A stretch of DNA of 64,000 bases from Lacicoccus alkaliphilus DSM 16010 (GTDB taxonomy: Bacteria; Bacillota; Bacilli; Staphylococcales; Salinicoccaceae). Location: the NCBI RefSeq assembly GCF_900142805.1, contig NZ_FRCF01000002.1, positions 496,001-560,000 of the forward strand, given 5' to 3'. Both the position numbers and the translations under genes were made by a program. Below the pieces are notes generated by a model. It had not been told where the DNA came from. It was given only the letters and a program-made list of their open reading frames with translations, and did no database searches. Below, piece after piece: positions 28,213 through 36,820 of the stretch (its first letter is position 1; each line of letters starts with the position of its first letter).

Positions 28213-29373
28213 TTATTCATCCCACAAATGTGATATGTTTTTGAGCCTTTCTATGCACTCATCCAAGTCTGCATCATCCACAGCCAGTGATATACGGATG
28301 AACGCCTTGCCCCGGGTACCGAACGGGATCCCCGGAGTTGCCAGGATGGATGCTTCCTTAAGCAGGTATTTCACGAAGCCCTCACCGTCGAACCCTTCAG
28401 GCACACGGATCCAACCGAATATGCCACCTTCGATCGGCCGTATGGGGATCCCCGCTTCCGAGAGTGCCCCGATCACCTTATCTTTCCTCGCTTTGAAAAT
28501 CTCATTCTGGCGGATCAAAAAGTCATCTTCTTCATTCAGCGCCGTGATGGAGGCTTCCTGCAGCACACCCCACATGCCTGTCTGAGTATGATCCTGATAA
28601 ATGTTGATCGCTTCGATCATCTCTTTATTGCCCACCGCAAACCCGGAGCGGAACCCGGACATATTGTAGCTTTTCGAAAATGAATACACTTCGACCGCCG
28701 TTGAGAATTCCCGATCGCTTTGAAGGATGCTTGGATGCCCACCTCCATAGCCGAAGGCAGCATATGCAAAGTCATGTACGATTTTAGTGCCTGTGTTTTT
28801 GAATCGGCTGACGGTCTCTTCAAAAAATTCCTTCGTCGCCACCGTACCGAGCGGATTGGAAGGGTAGTTCAGATAGATCAGCCGGGCATTATCGAGCTCA
28901 TCCGGATCGAGTGACTCATAGTCAGGCAGGAAGTTGTTTTCCGCCAGCAGTGGCAGATCATACCTGATGCCCCTGGCAAGGTCCACACCCGCCCCATAAT
29001 CCGCATAACCCGGGTCCGGCAGATAGACACCCTCGCCGGGCTCGATGAAGATCATCGGAAACTGGACGAGCATGCTTTTCGTACCGTAAAGGATCGCAAT
29101 GTTTTCATCCTTCAGTTCAACATCATAATGCCTCCTATAAAAATCAATGATCGCTTTTTTGAATGACGGCCGTCCGCGAAAGCCGGGATATTTATGATTG
29201 AGCGGGTCATCGGCCGCTGATTTCACCGTCCCCATGACGGTCTCCGGCGCCGGTCCGTCCGGAATTCCGACCGCCATATTGATGAGCGGCTTTTCACCAA
29301 TCTCCAGGTTTTCATCCAATGTGCTGACACTTGCAAAGTAGCTTTCAGGCACCGACTTCAATAACTCATTCAT
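28213..29373 (-). CDS. PLP-dependent class I/II aminotransferase in a methionine operon
   Basis: A 386-residue fold type I aminotransferase. Visible are the substrate loop NMAVGIPDGPAP, YLNYPSNPLG, DFAYAAFGYGG, and the PLP lysine motif SFSKSYNMSGFRSG. It is the last gene of metN-metI-metQ-aminotransferase, five bases after metQ, behind an S-box riboswitch. This suggests a role in methionine metabolism, for instance methionine or keto-methylthiobutyrate transamination; by sequence alone it resembles aspartate/alanine-type enzymes. GAGGAGG precedes the ATG. Confidence 0.88.
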   Translation of the reverse strand: MNELLKSVPESYFASVSTLDENLEIGEKPLINMAVGIPDGPAPETVMGTVKSAADDPLNHKYPGFRGRPSFKKAIIDFYRRHYDVELKDENIAILYGTKSMLVQFPMIFIEPGEGVYLPDPGYADYGAGVDLARGIRYDLPLLAENNFLPDYESLDPDELDNARLIYLNYPSNPLGTVATKEFFEETVSRFKNTGTKIVHDFAYAAFGYGGGHPSILQSDREFSTAVEVYSFSKSYNMSGFRSGFAVGNKEMIEAINIYQDHTQTGMWGVLQEASITALNEEDDFLIRQNEIFKARKDKVIGALSEAGIPIRPIEGGIFGWIRVPEGFDGEGFVKYLLKEASILATPGIPFGTRGKAFIRISLAVDDADLDECIERLKNISHLWDE

Positions 29374-29378
29374 TCAAG

Positions 29379-30185
29379 TCATTCCTCCTCTTCAGGTTTA
29401 TCGAACCCTTCAAAATCCTCATCGATGACGCTCTCAAAATAGTCGGACTGTACAGCTTCAACGAGGTCATCCGCGAGGGCACTGTCCGTGTCCGATGCGT
29501 TCATGACCACCTGATTCCTGACATATTCGTTCATGACTTCCAGGCCAAGAGCATCATTCAGATCCATACCGCTGGCCAGGGCAAAATTCCCAGGTACAAG
29601 CGACAGTCCGATCTGATCCACGCTCCTTGGCAGCTGTCCTGCATCCTGGAAGACGAATTCGAGGTTTTTATTGTTTGCGGTGATATCGGCCTCTTCGATC
29701 GCGAATGTGTTGGCATCCTCACTGATCGTGATCAGCCCGGCATCCTGGAGGGTGAGGAACCCTCTGGAAGCGTTGACCGGATCCAGCGGCAGCGCCACTT
29801 CACTGCCGTTTTCAATCGCTTCAATGCTGTCATATTCACCCGAATAAAGTCCCATCGGCGCCGTCGGCACCTGCACAAGTGCTTCAAGGTCGGTACCGTT
29901 CTCTTCATTGAAGTCTTCCATGAACAGGATGTTCTGGTACAGGTTCGCATCGAGGTCGCCGTTGTGGAGGGCGTTGTTCGGCTGTACATAATCCGTGTAT
30001 TCAATGATTTCCACCGAATAGCCCATCTCTTCAAGCGGCGGCTTCAGCGCGAAGTTCACCATATCACTGAAAGGACCGGTGGACGCACCGATTGTGATGA
30101 CCTCGCCTTCATCTTCATATAATAAGACACTTGACATGATGATGACACCCAATGTGCCTGCCAGAAACAATAAGATTCCGCGCAT
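29379..30185 (-). CDS. metQ: Methionine ABC transporter substrate-binding protein, no lipobox
   Basis: A 268-residue NlpA/MetQ-family binding protein (VITIGASTGPFSDMVNFAL, ANLYQNILFMEDFN, ALPLDPVNASRGFLTLQDAGLI, SGMDLNDALGLE). It lies after metI and metN, overlapping tightly. MetQ proteins are normally lipoproteins, but this one contains no cysteine at all: after the hydrophobic stretch (about 3-22, ending SSVLLYEDEG) there is no lipobox. It may stay anchored by the uncleaved helix or be released. The acidic C-terminus (DKPEEEE) fits a halotolerant surface protein. AGGAGGGG precedes the ATG. Confidence 0.9.
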   Translation of the reverse strand: MRGILLFLAGTLGVIIMSSVLLYEDEGEVITIGASTGPFSDMVNFALKPPLEEMGYSVEIIEYTDYVQPNNALHNGDLDANLYQNILFMEDFNEENGTDLEALVQVPTAPMGLYSGEYDSIEAIENGSEVALPLDPVNASRGFLTLQDAGLITISEDANTFAIEEADITANNKNLEFVFQDAGQLPRSVDQIGLSLVPGNFALASGMDLNDALGLEVMNEYVRNQVVMNASDTDSALADDLVEAVQSDYFESVIDEDFEGFDKPEEEE

Positions 30186-30845
30186 CTATTTCCCCTCCTC
30201 GCGGCGACTGAGGAAGTCACCGATCCATTGTATGAGCTGCACGATGATGATCAGTAAAATGACTGTGACCACCATCGTGAGCGTATCGTATCTGTAATAT
30301 CCGTAGCGGATCGCAAGGTCACCGATACCGCCGCCCCCGACGACGCCCGCCGTCGCACTGAATGCGATGATGGTGATGATCGTGAGCGTAATCGCCTGGA
30401 TGATCCCCTTCTTCGCCTCCGGGATCAGCACATCCGTCACGATCATGAACACAGAAGCACCGCCTGCGATGCTCGCTTCGATCACCCCGCTGTGGATGCT
30501 GTTGAAACTCGACTCGACGAGCCGGGCAAACAGCGGCACGGCAGCGATCGACAGTGCGACACTGGCAAACACAGGACCGTGCGATGCATTGACGAGCCAT
30601 GTCGCAAAAGGCATGATGGCGACGATCAGTATGATGAACGGAAACGAGCGTATGACGTTCACCAGTGCCCCGAGAATCTGGTTCAAAGGTTTTATCTTAA
30701 ACAACAGATGGTGCTGTGTGATGAACAATAGGACACCGAGCGGCAGCCCGACGAGCACCGCAAAGAAAATCGATATCGACACCATCAGCGTCGTTTCTAA
30801 AAAGGCCCTGTAAAGCAGCGGCCATAAGCTTGATAGATCAGTCAT
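30186..30845 (-). CDS. metI: Methionine ABC transporter permease
   Basis: A 219-residue permease with five membrane helices and the cytoplasmic coupling motif SIAGGASVFMIVTDVLIPEAKKG (EAA loop, about 135-157), which fits the MetI family. It begins in the last eight bases of metN and ends directly before metQ, so the three are translated together. Confidence 0.93.
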   Translation of the reverse strand: MTDLSSLWPLLYRAFLETTLMVSISIFFAVLVGLPLGVLLFITQHHLLFKIKPLNQILGALVNVIRSFPFIILIVAIMPFATWLVNASHGPVFASVALSIAAVPLFARLVESSFNSIHSGVIEASIAGGASVFMIVTDVLIPEAKKGIIQAITLTIITIIAFSATAGVVGGGGIGDLAIRYGYYRYDTLTMVVTVILLIIIVQLIQWIGDFLSRREEGK

Positions 30846-31851
30846 ATATTTCAGCCCTTTCCACTCCCGGCGTCTTGTCGATACTTTCTATAAGCCGCCT
30901 GATTTCATCAGATTCACCCGACACCTGCAGCATCAGTATGCCGAGCGGGATGCCGTTGATGTACTCCACACGCCCGTTCAGGATGCTGATGGAGAGGTCA
31001 TAGTTCCTGTAGAGTTTGTTCAGATGGTTTTCTTCTGCACTTTCACGCAGGAATTTCAAGGTGATGATCCGGTTCTCCGAAGTCTCCACGATATGAGCCG
31101 GCACTTCAAAATCATAAATATCCTGGACGAATCCTTTGGTCACTTCATGCTTCGGCTCACTGAAGATCTGATAGACATCACCGAGTTCGATGACCGCTCC
31201 GTCCGACATGACACCGACACGCTCTGCAAGTTCCTTGATGACTGCCATCTCATGCGTGATGACGACGATGGTGATGCCGAGTTCTTTATTTATACGCTTC
31301 AAAAGGTTCAGTATCGTCTTCGTCGTATCGGGGTCGAGTGCACTCGTCGCCTCATCACTGAGGAGCACGTCGGGATCATTGGCAAGTGCGCGGGCGATGC
31401 CGACACGCTGCTTCTGGCCGCCGCTCAGGTTTTTCGGATACACAGTCTTCTTATCCGACAGCCCGACAAGATCCAGCAACTGATCGATCCGGCCGTCCCG
31501 CTGGCCTTTGGGATACTCGGCCGCCTTCAGGACGAATTCGATATTCTCGGCGACTGTCTTCGATTCGATGAGGTTGAACTGCTGGAAGATCATACCGATC
31601 TTCTGGCGCTTGACCCTGAGGTCTTTATTGCTCAAGCCCGTCATTTCATCATCACCGACGTGAATCATGCCTGAAGACGGTGATTCCAGCATATTGATCA
31701 ACCGCAGCAGTGTACTCTTCCCGGCGCCGCTGAAGCCGATCAGGCCGAAAATTTCACCTTCATGGATGGTGAGTGAAGTCGGCCGCAGTGCATTGATCTC
31801 CTTACCCTTATGTATATAAGTTTTGGAAACATCTTTAAATACTATGGACAT
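30838..31851 (-). CDS. metN: Methionine ABC transporter ATP-binding protein
   Basis: A 337-residue ATPase: Walker A GFSGAGKST (39-47), Q-loop FQQFNL, signature LSGGQKQRVGIARAL, Walker B VLLSDEATSALD, and the C-terminal NIL domain (about 260-337) that binds methionine and inhibits transport when it is plentiful. I start at 31851, five bases after GAGGAGGG; an in-frame start eight codons earlier lies before the ribosome site. First gene behind the S-box. Confidence 0.95.
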   Translation of the reverse strand: MSIVFKDVSKTYIHKGKEINALRPTSLTIHEGEIFGLIGFSGAGKSTLLRLINMLESPSSGMIHVGDDEMTGLSNKDLRVKRQKIGMIFQQFNLIESKTVAENIEFVLKAAEYPKGQRDGRIDQLLDLVGLSDKKTVYPKNLSGGQKQRVGIARALANDPDVLLSDEATSALDPDTTKTILNLLKRINKELGITIVVITHEMAVIKELAERVGVMSDGAVIELGDVYQIFSEPKHEVTKGFVQDIYDFEVPAHIVETSENRIITLKFLRESAEENHLNKLYRNYDLSISILNGRVEYINGIPLGILMLQVSGESDEIRRLIESIDKTPGVERAEIYD

Positions 31852-31883
31852 GGAAGCCCTCCTCATTTTCATCAAAATAAAAA

Positions 31884-31906
31884 GCCATCTGCGTGCTGCA
31901 GATGGC
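31884..31906 (-). terminator. S-box riboswitch terminator
   Basis: A 9-bp stem GCCATCTGC/GCAGATGGC with loop GTGCT as read on the plus strand, followed by CTTTTTATTTT on the minus strand, 33 bases before metN. Confidence 0.93.
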
Positions 31907-31912
31907 CGGATG

Positions 31913-32012
31913 GATTATCGTTCAAGCATCTGCTTGTTGGAATTGGCACAGTGCCTGATGGCCCGCTGCCGAGACATCAGCGGGCCAAATCCCTCCGTCT
32001 GCTCTGGATAAT
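31913..32012 (-). promoter_or_regulatory. SAM-I (S-box) riboswitch
   Basis: The minus strand reads TTATCCAGAGCAGACGGAGG at the 5' side, then GGATTTGGCCCGCTGATG, and closes with GCTTGAACGATAA, giving the P1 helix TTATC/GATAA. The CAGAG..GGAGGGA core of the S-box is intact and a terminator follows. High SAM should stop transcription of metNIQ and the aminotransferase. Confidence 0.92.
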
Positions 32013-32031
32013 TGCTATACAATTGAAGTCC

Positions 32032-32060
32032 ATCATATATTAAAGGCGGCCCTATTGCAA
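32032..32060 (-). promoter_or_regulatory. Promoter of the met operon
   Basis: TTGCAA (32060-32055), 17-base spacer, TATGAT (32037-32032) on the minus strand, placing the start about 13 bases before the riboswitch. The -35 box lies in the loop of a GGCCCT/AGGGCC hairpin (32048-32067) that may terminate the gene to the right. Confidence 0.65.
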
Positions 32061-32096
32061 GAGGGCCTTAAATGACTGGCACCTCATGGACGGGAG

Positions 32097-32558
32097 TCAT
32101 TCCACGAAAACCTCTTTCTTTAGGTGGTAGATCTCTTCATCATGCTCTGCAAGCTTATCCCTTAAATAATGATGCGTCCGTCCGGCTTCCTTCAAGTCGG
32201 TCAGCGCTTCCGAATTGGCCACCACCTGCGCCTGGATGCCGTCCACCTTACGGTTCAGATCGGACAACTGCACTTCCACTGCAGTAAAACGGCGATCCAT
32301 GGTCACAAACTTTCCATTAACCTCATCAAAGCGGCGGTCGATCACAATGAATTTTTCATCGATCTCGTCGAAGCGGCGGTCGATCACAATGAACTTTTCA
32401 TCGATCTCATCAAATCGACGGTCAATTTCTTCAAACTTTTTCTCAAAACCGTCAAGTCTCTGGTCAATTCCCTCAAGTCTCTGATCAATCCCGTCAAACC
32501 TTTGATTCATATTCCCAAGCATCTGCAGCACTTGCTGTTCAAAATTATTCTCAGCCAT
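32097..32558 (-). CDS. Heptad-repeat coiled-coil protein
   Basis: A 153-residue protein of unknown function that is almost entirely coiled coil. Residues about 18-95 are a run of seven-residue units with a I/F-D-x-R-F/L pattern (FDGIDQRLEGIDQRL, then IDRRFDEIDEKFIV repeated), and the 14-residue double unit is encoded by near-identical 42-bp DNA repeats. The ends (MAENNFEQQVLQMLGNMNQ and HDEEIYHLKKEVFVE) are non-repeated. No signal peptide or membrane helix. Similar short proteins occur across Bacilli without known role. It is alone, downstream of a 300-base gene-poor stretch. Confidence 0.75.
   Translation of the reverse strand: MAENNFEQQVLQMLGNMNQRFDGIDQRLEGIDQRLDGFEKKFEEIDRRFDEIDEKFIVIDRRFDEIDEKFIVIDRRFDEVNGKFVTMDRRFTAVEVQLSDLNRKVDGIQAQVVANSEALTDLKEAGRTHHYLRDKLAEHDEEIYHLKKEVFVE
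32335..32418 (-). repeat. 42-bp tandem coding repeat
   Basis: Two near-identical 42-base units, plus a diverged third, encode IDRRFDEIDEKFIV. Copy number could change by slippage and alter coiled-coil length. Confidence 0.75.
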
Positions 32559-32861
32559 CCCTGTTCCTCTTTTCGTTTGTTTTTTACATACACGCTAAAG
32601 ACCATATGCACTCAAACTGTAACTGTGGACATGATGGTGATCCTAAAACGTTCAGCTGATACTCTGATATACAGATAGATCTACCTTGCTTGAGCAACAA
32701 CCATTTCCCGCACCATCCTTTTCCCGTCAAACTGCATCTCCTTCGATGCTTTCAAAGTTGTGTGAGGGAAGTGGAGACTGCTTCTGCAATCCGGATAATT
32801 TGTTGTTTATTATATCATAAAATCAGGTCGATGACCGGCTGTACCGCATCATTGAAATCGT
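32559..32861. other. Gene-poor intergenic stretch
   Basis: No convincing gene, RNA or strong promoter was seen in these 303 bases. Short frames here lack ribosome sites. Confidence 0.5.
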
Positions 32862-33320
32862 TCAATTACTGTTCCATCTCACATAGTAAAGTATCGTCAT
32901 CAGGCTGAGCGCGACTTTCCCTGTATCGGTGCTGATGGGCTCATCCAGTTTCGCGACTTCATTGTGCATGCTCCTGAAACTATTATGGTATGTAATCGCA
33001 TTGTTGAACGAAGACAAGTGAAGCAGCCCTTTCACATCTGCATCTTCAAAGAGGAATTCCGTTGTCACGGGGTAGGAATCATCCTCAGTAAACACCGTCC
33101 CTTTGAATGTGATGATGACCTTCAGTTCATCAAATTCGACACGTCCAATCGGTTTCCTCTGACTGTCGAAAATATCCACAATTGCACTTCTGACGCCCCT
33201 TCTATTGAAGATGCTGATGAGATCTCCCCGGTGGTCCCTGAGATGATAGACGATCGGCACAGTGATGCTGAAATGTGAGAGGAAAGAGAGGAAAAAGTGT
33301 TTGATTGTTTGAATGTTCAT
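32862..33320 (-). CDS. Hypothetical protein coupled to a membrane protein gene
   Basis: I do not recognise this protein (152 residues from ATG 33320). A short hydrophobic stretch is near the N-terminus (HFFLSFLSHFSITVPIVYHL), followed by a beta-rich soluble part (SAIVDIFDSQRKPIGRVEFDEL, VIITFKGTVFTEDDSYPV). The start overlaps the stop of the gene upstream (ATGA), so the two are coupled; an alternative ATG is three codons earlier (33329). The pair likely forms one functional unit of unknown role. Confidence 0.6.
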   Translation of the reverse strand: MNIQTIKHFFLSFLSHFSITVPIVYHLRDHRGDLISIFNRRGVRSAIVDIFDSQRKPIGRVEFDELKVIITFKGTVFTEDDSYPVTTEFLFEDADVKGLLHLSSFNNAITYHNSFRSMHNEVAKLDEPISTDTGKVALSLMTILYYVRWNSN

Positions 33321-33625
33321 TGTCGCCATGCTGATGTACTTCCCTTTTTCATCAGCCGCTTGAAGTACCATATATCCTGTTTGATGATGATATCGTCGAT
33401 TGTGCGATAGTCCAGCTCATTTAGACCCGGGTCGTGTGCTTTAGTGATTTTCGCAAAATAAAGACCGACCCCCGTCGTAATCAGACCGCTCACAAGTATA
33501 ATGATGAAAACGAAGAAGCTTTCCAAATCTCTTGAAAATATGTAATAGATGAAGAAAGGCACAATAGAGATCAATGTACCTGCCAATGCTGCCCAAACCA
33601 TCCTCATATACATCTTATGAATCAT
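33317..33625 (-). CDS. Small two-helix membrane protein, unknown function
   Basis: A 102-residue protein with two clear membrane helices (about 9-29 and 36-58), a short loop between, and a charged cytoplasmic tail (ITKAHDPGLNELDYRTIDD). Not recognised. GGGGGATT precedes the ATG. It overlaps the downstream hypothetical gene by four bases. Confidence 0.65.
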   Translation of the reverse strand: MIHKMYMRMVWAALAGTLISIVPFFIYYIFSRDLESFFVFIIILVSGLITTGVGLYFAKITKAHDPGLNELDYRTIDDIIIKQDIWYFKRLMKKGSTSAWRQ

Positions 33626-33662
33626 TGGTGTAATCCCCCATATTTAGTTTTGGTCACATAAA

Positions 33663-33689
33663 GGGACCGCCCCCAGAGAGAGCGGTCCC
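33663..33689 (-). terminator. Terminator after the DinB-family gene
   Basis: An 8-bp stem GGGACCGC/GCGGTCCC with an 11-base loop; a short T-run (CCCTTTATG) follows on the minus strand. Confidence 0.7.
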
Positions 33690-33701
33690 GGAAATCATTT
33701 A

Positions 33702-34211
33702 CTATTTCGCAAGAGCGATCTTGATATGCTCCAAATGATGTTCTTCATGCCAAGCCAGTTTCGCAATTTTTGTCGCAACGGTGATTTTGCCGTTTGTTTC
33801 AAGGATGAAGTAGCGGTCCAATCGTTCTTCAGTCAGATTTTTGGCCTGTGCCACGATACGTTCGTTCAGGCCTTCCAGAATTTTGATCGACACCTCCACC
33901 GGCAGTTCATTATCCGGCTGTTTCGCCCATTCCTCCTGATCGAAATCCGGTACCGTCGGCCCGTCATCCGTCAAGGCAAGCTTCAGACGCTGGTACATGT
34001 TGAGCTGCGAATCTGTGATGTGGTGGACGAGCTGCCGTACATTCCAGCTGCCTTCGCGGTAGGTCTTATTCAGTTCCTCTTCACTCAGTCCGCTGACAGC
34101 CTCCCTCAGGCGATCCGTATAAGTTTCAATTTGGCCGAGCCATTCCTGCACATTTTCAAGAGTCACTTCTTCCGGCACATCGAGGTTGCCGATCGGAAAT
34201 CTTACATCCAT
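33702..34211 (-). CDS. DinB/YfiT-family putative metal-dependent hydrolase or thiol transferase
   Basis: A 169-residue four-helix DinB-superfamily protein of the YfiT type. It begins MDVRFPIGNLDVPEEVT and has the metal-binding histidines in LVHHITDSQLN and AWHEEHHLEHIK. YfiT of B. subtilis (BstA) is described as a metal-dependent bacillithiol transferase; this function is plausible but unproven here. The ATG at 34211 lies seven bases after GAGGGG. It is a single gene with a terminator. Confidence 0.82.
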   Translation of the reverse strand: MDVRFPIGNLDVPEEVTLENVQEWLGQIETYTDRLREAVSGLSEEELNKTYREGSWNVRQLVHHITDSQLNMYQRLKLALTDDGPTVPDFDQEEWAKQPDNELPVEVSIKILEGLNERIVAQAKNLTEERLDRYFILETNGKITVATKIAKLAWHEEHHLEHIKIALAK

Positions 34212-34452
34212 TTGAATACCCCTCTTCTTTAGTGTTGTCACTTCAAATATAACATAACCTTACAAGGTACCTTCAAATGTTTCAATACCAACATCTGCTT
34301 CAACACTGATACCAAGATGTTGAATCATTAAATTATAATCAAATTCATTAGATTTAATTTAACAATTATAGTGTAATAAGAATTATTACAGTGTGTTTAT
34401 AACGCAGCCGGTAGTTAATATTAATTATGTACATTAGTGAGGAGATGAATTT

Positions 34453-35529
34453 ATGTCACAAGGGAAAAATTTTTCATCTTGGAGGATCGGCTTCGCCTAT
34501 GCGGGGATCATCGTCGGTGCCGGCTTTTCAACCGGCCAGGAAGTGCTGCAGTTTTTCGCGAGCCACGGTCTGGTCAGTATTTTAGGCATCATCGTCGCTG
34601 CGCTCATCCTGATGTTTGCGGGAAGACAGGCGGCCAAACTCGGCTTCAGGTTGAATGCGGAGTCCCACGAAACCCCGCTCAGGGTGCTGTTCGGTCCGAA
34701 AGTCGGATTGGTGGTCGACTATGCACTCATATTCTTCCTGTATGGGATAGCAGTTGTAATGATTGCAGGCAGCGGCGCGACATTCAACCAGTCATTCGGT
34801 ATACATCCACAATTGGGCGTGATCATCATCATCGCTTTTGCCGGTTTGACACTGCTGCTCGATTTTAATAAGATCATCAGCATCATCGGCGGCATCACAC
34901 CCCTGTTGATCATAGCCGTCATCATCATAACCGGATATAACATACTGAACCCTGTGGTACCGTATTCGGAAGTGGATGACTTCGCCGATCTGACAAGGAC
35001 ACCTTCGAACTTCTGGTGGTTCGACGCAATTACTTATGCAGGCCTAGCACTTGCGACAGCCTTCAGTTTCTTATCCATCATGGGATCTGAGGCCTCACGC
35101 CACGTCATTGCACGCCGGGGCGCCATTTATGGCGGCCTCATCATCATGCTGCTGATGCTGCTCGTCAATGTCGGTGTGCTCAGCATCATGCCGGAAGCAA
35201 ATACCGTCCCGCTGCCTGCGATGACGATGGCGGATCAGATTGCACCGTGAATCGGTACAGTCTACTCGATCATCATCATACTTCTGATCTACAACTCGGT
35301 GGTCGGTTTGATGTACCCCTTCCTGACGCGCTTCACCGAACCTTTCTCAGGCAGGTATAAAATCATGCTCGCCGTCTCGCTTGCTGCCGCTTTCCTGGTA
35401 TCTAATGTCGGCTTCGTCGAACTGGTGAACTTCGTCTATCCGATACTGGGCTATATCGGTCTTGCGATAGCCGCTGCCCTGACGTTCAGATGGCTTGCAA
35501 ACAAATATACGAAGAGAAAATTGATGTAA
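34453..35529 (+). pseudogene. YkvI-like membrane transporter broken by an in-frame TGA
   Basis: Reading starts at 34453 (MSQGKNFSSWRIGFAYAGII) and runs 265 residues as a multi-helix membrane protein, stops at TGA 35248-35250, then continues in the same frame without gap (IGTVYSIIIILLIYNSV...) to 35529. The joined product of about 358 residues with some ten helices resembles the YkvI family of LeuT/APC-fold proteins (motif VGAGFSTGQE in helix 1). A single base change, for example TGG to TGA, explains it. The ribosome site GTGAGGAG is intact. Either a recent nonsense mutation or a sequencing error. Confidence 0.75.
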
Positions 35530-35537
35530 TATCTAGG

Positions 35538-35572
35538 AAACAGGACCTGAGATTAACTCCCAGGTCCTGTTT
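35538..35572. terminator. Bidirectional terminator
   Basis: A 12-bp stem AAACAGGACCTG/CAGGTCCTGTTT with an 11-base loop and T-runs in both directions, between the YkvI-like gene and the methyltransferase. Confidence 0.92.
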
Positions 35573-35577
35573 TTTAT

Positions 35578-36246
35578 TCACTTCACTCTTCCCAGCAGGA
35601 AGCCGTCATAGCCTTTTCGGCCCACCGTCTGTATCACAGTCGTTTCAATCTCATCATTTTCTGACAGCATGTCGATGAATTTCCTGATATGCGGGACACT
35701 CTTTTCTCCAGAGTCAGGGTCGATCACCCTGCCTTGCCTGACGACATTGTCTGCAACAATGACAGTCCCGGTTGTCGAAACATTCAGCGCTTCTTCCAGA
35801 TATTCCGGATAACCGTCCTTATTCGCATCGATGAAAATGAAATCGAATCGGGGATAGCCCCTCTCCAGCAATTTCGGCAGACTTTCCAGGGCCGGGCCTC
35901 TGATCACCGTCACCTGATCTTCAAAGCCGGCGTTCCGGATATTATCTTCCGCAATATCCGCATGTTGATCACTCACTTCAAGCGTAGCCATCAGTCCGTC
36001 CTTCGGCAGGGCACGGGCAAGCCAGACTGTGCTGTAACCACCGTGGGTGCCGATTTCCAGAATCGAGCCCGCTCCGCTCATCTTCGCCAAAAGGAAAAGC
36101 ATCTTACCATGTGTTGCAGCAACCTCTATCGGCGGCAGCCCTGCTTCTTCATTCTTCTTCAATATAGAATTTGTGACCTCGTCTGAAACTTTGAGTTCAT
36201 CGTTGAAATACGCGTCCACATCTTTCCATGTTTCTTTCAAATCCAT
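35578..36246 (-). CDS. SAM-dependent O-methyltransferase
   Basis: A 222-residue class I methyltransferase of the catechol/caffeoyl-CoA type (Methyltransf_3). SAM-binding motif I is ILEIGTHGGYSTVWLA (about 62-77), with FDFIFIDANKDGYPEYLEEAL for the acidic metal/substrate region and VADNVVRQGRV after it. It transfers methyl groups to hydroxyls of small molecules; bacterial members in Staphylococcus have no firm substrate. GGAGG precedes the ATG. Confidence 0.88.
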   Translation of the reverse strand: MDLKETWKDVDAYFNDELKVSDEVTNSILKKNEEAGLPPIEVAATHGKMLFLLAKMSGAGSILEIGTHGGYSTVWLARALPKDGLMATLEVSDQHADIAEDNIRNAGFEDQVTVIRGPALESLPKLLERGYPRFDFIFIDANKDGYPEYLEEALNVSTTGTVIVADNVVRQGRVIDPDSGEKSVPHIRKFIDMLSENDEIETTVIQTVGRKGYDGFLLGRVK

Positions 36247-36323
36247 GCATCATACCTCCGTTTTCAACCAATTTCCCAATTTAAGAAATGATAAAACTGA
36301 AATTCAGCTTAAAAGTGGAGGAT

Positions 36324-36755
36324 TTAAATGATCAGCATATCGTTTTCATCAAATTCCCAGTCTGCTCCATATGCGACTTCCCAATAATACCCGTCCAAAT
36401 CTGTAAAATAACCGCCGTAGCCGCCCCATTCGGTTGGTGCTGCTTTACGTACGACTTCACCGCCATACATGGTGACATCTTTCAAAATCCGATCGACCTC
36501 CTTCTCCGATTTGGCATTGAAGGCCAGTGTAATGCCGTTGAATTCACCCTTTGCGAATCCTGCTTCATGTCCTGTTTCCGCTGCCAATTTTTCCATTGGA
36601 TAGAGCGCTAGCTTCGAGCCGTTCATCCTGAAAAACACGATTTCAATTTCGTCCTCATGTCCCATGATAGATGGTTCAAATCCAAGGTTCCTGTAGAATT
36701 CGACTGATTCTGTAAGATCTTTGACGCCGAGAGTGATCAAATTGATCCTGTCCAT
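36324..36755 (-). CDS. VOC-family (glyoxalase/bleomycin-resistance fold) protein
   Basis: A 143-residue VOC protein with two beta-alpha-beta-beta-beta halves: MDRINLITLGVKDLTESVEFY at the start and GGYGGYFTDLDGYYWEVAYG near the end. Members bind metal and act on small molecules, antibiotics or glyoxal adducts; no substrate can be named. I start at 36755, six bases after GGGGG; the ATG two codons earlier touches it. Confidence 0.85.
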   Translation of the reverse strand: MDRINLITLGVKDLTESVEFYRNLGFEPSIMGHEDEIEIVFFRMNGSKLALYPMEKLAAETGHEAGFAKGEFNGITLAFNAKSEKEVDRILKDVTMYGGEVVRKAAPTEWGGYGGYFTDLDGYYWEVAYGADWEFDENDMLII

Positions 36756-36820
36756 GTTCATCCCCCTTTTCGGTTAACATGTTTTCAAGTAAGATACCTT
36801 CCGTCCGAATATCAACCCAT

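Noticed and set aside
32048-32067. GGCCCT/AGGGCC hairpin as a strong terminator
   Set aside because: Only a weak T-rich tract follows on the minus strand, and its loop holds the -35 box of the met promoter; I leave it as part of that promoter.
32335-32440. Regular 42-bp repeats suggesting a CRISPR array
   Set aside because: No spacers lie between units; the repeats encode a heptad coiled coil and no cas genes are present.
34289-34322. Inverted repeat CAACATCT/AGATGTTG upstream of the YkvI-like gene
   Set aside because: An 8-bp match with an 18-base gap in AT-rich DNA is too weak to call a site.
35248-35250. TGA read as selenocysteine
   Set aside because: No selenocysteine insertion hairpin is visible, and the family does not use selenocysteine; a nonsense change is simpler.
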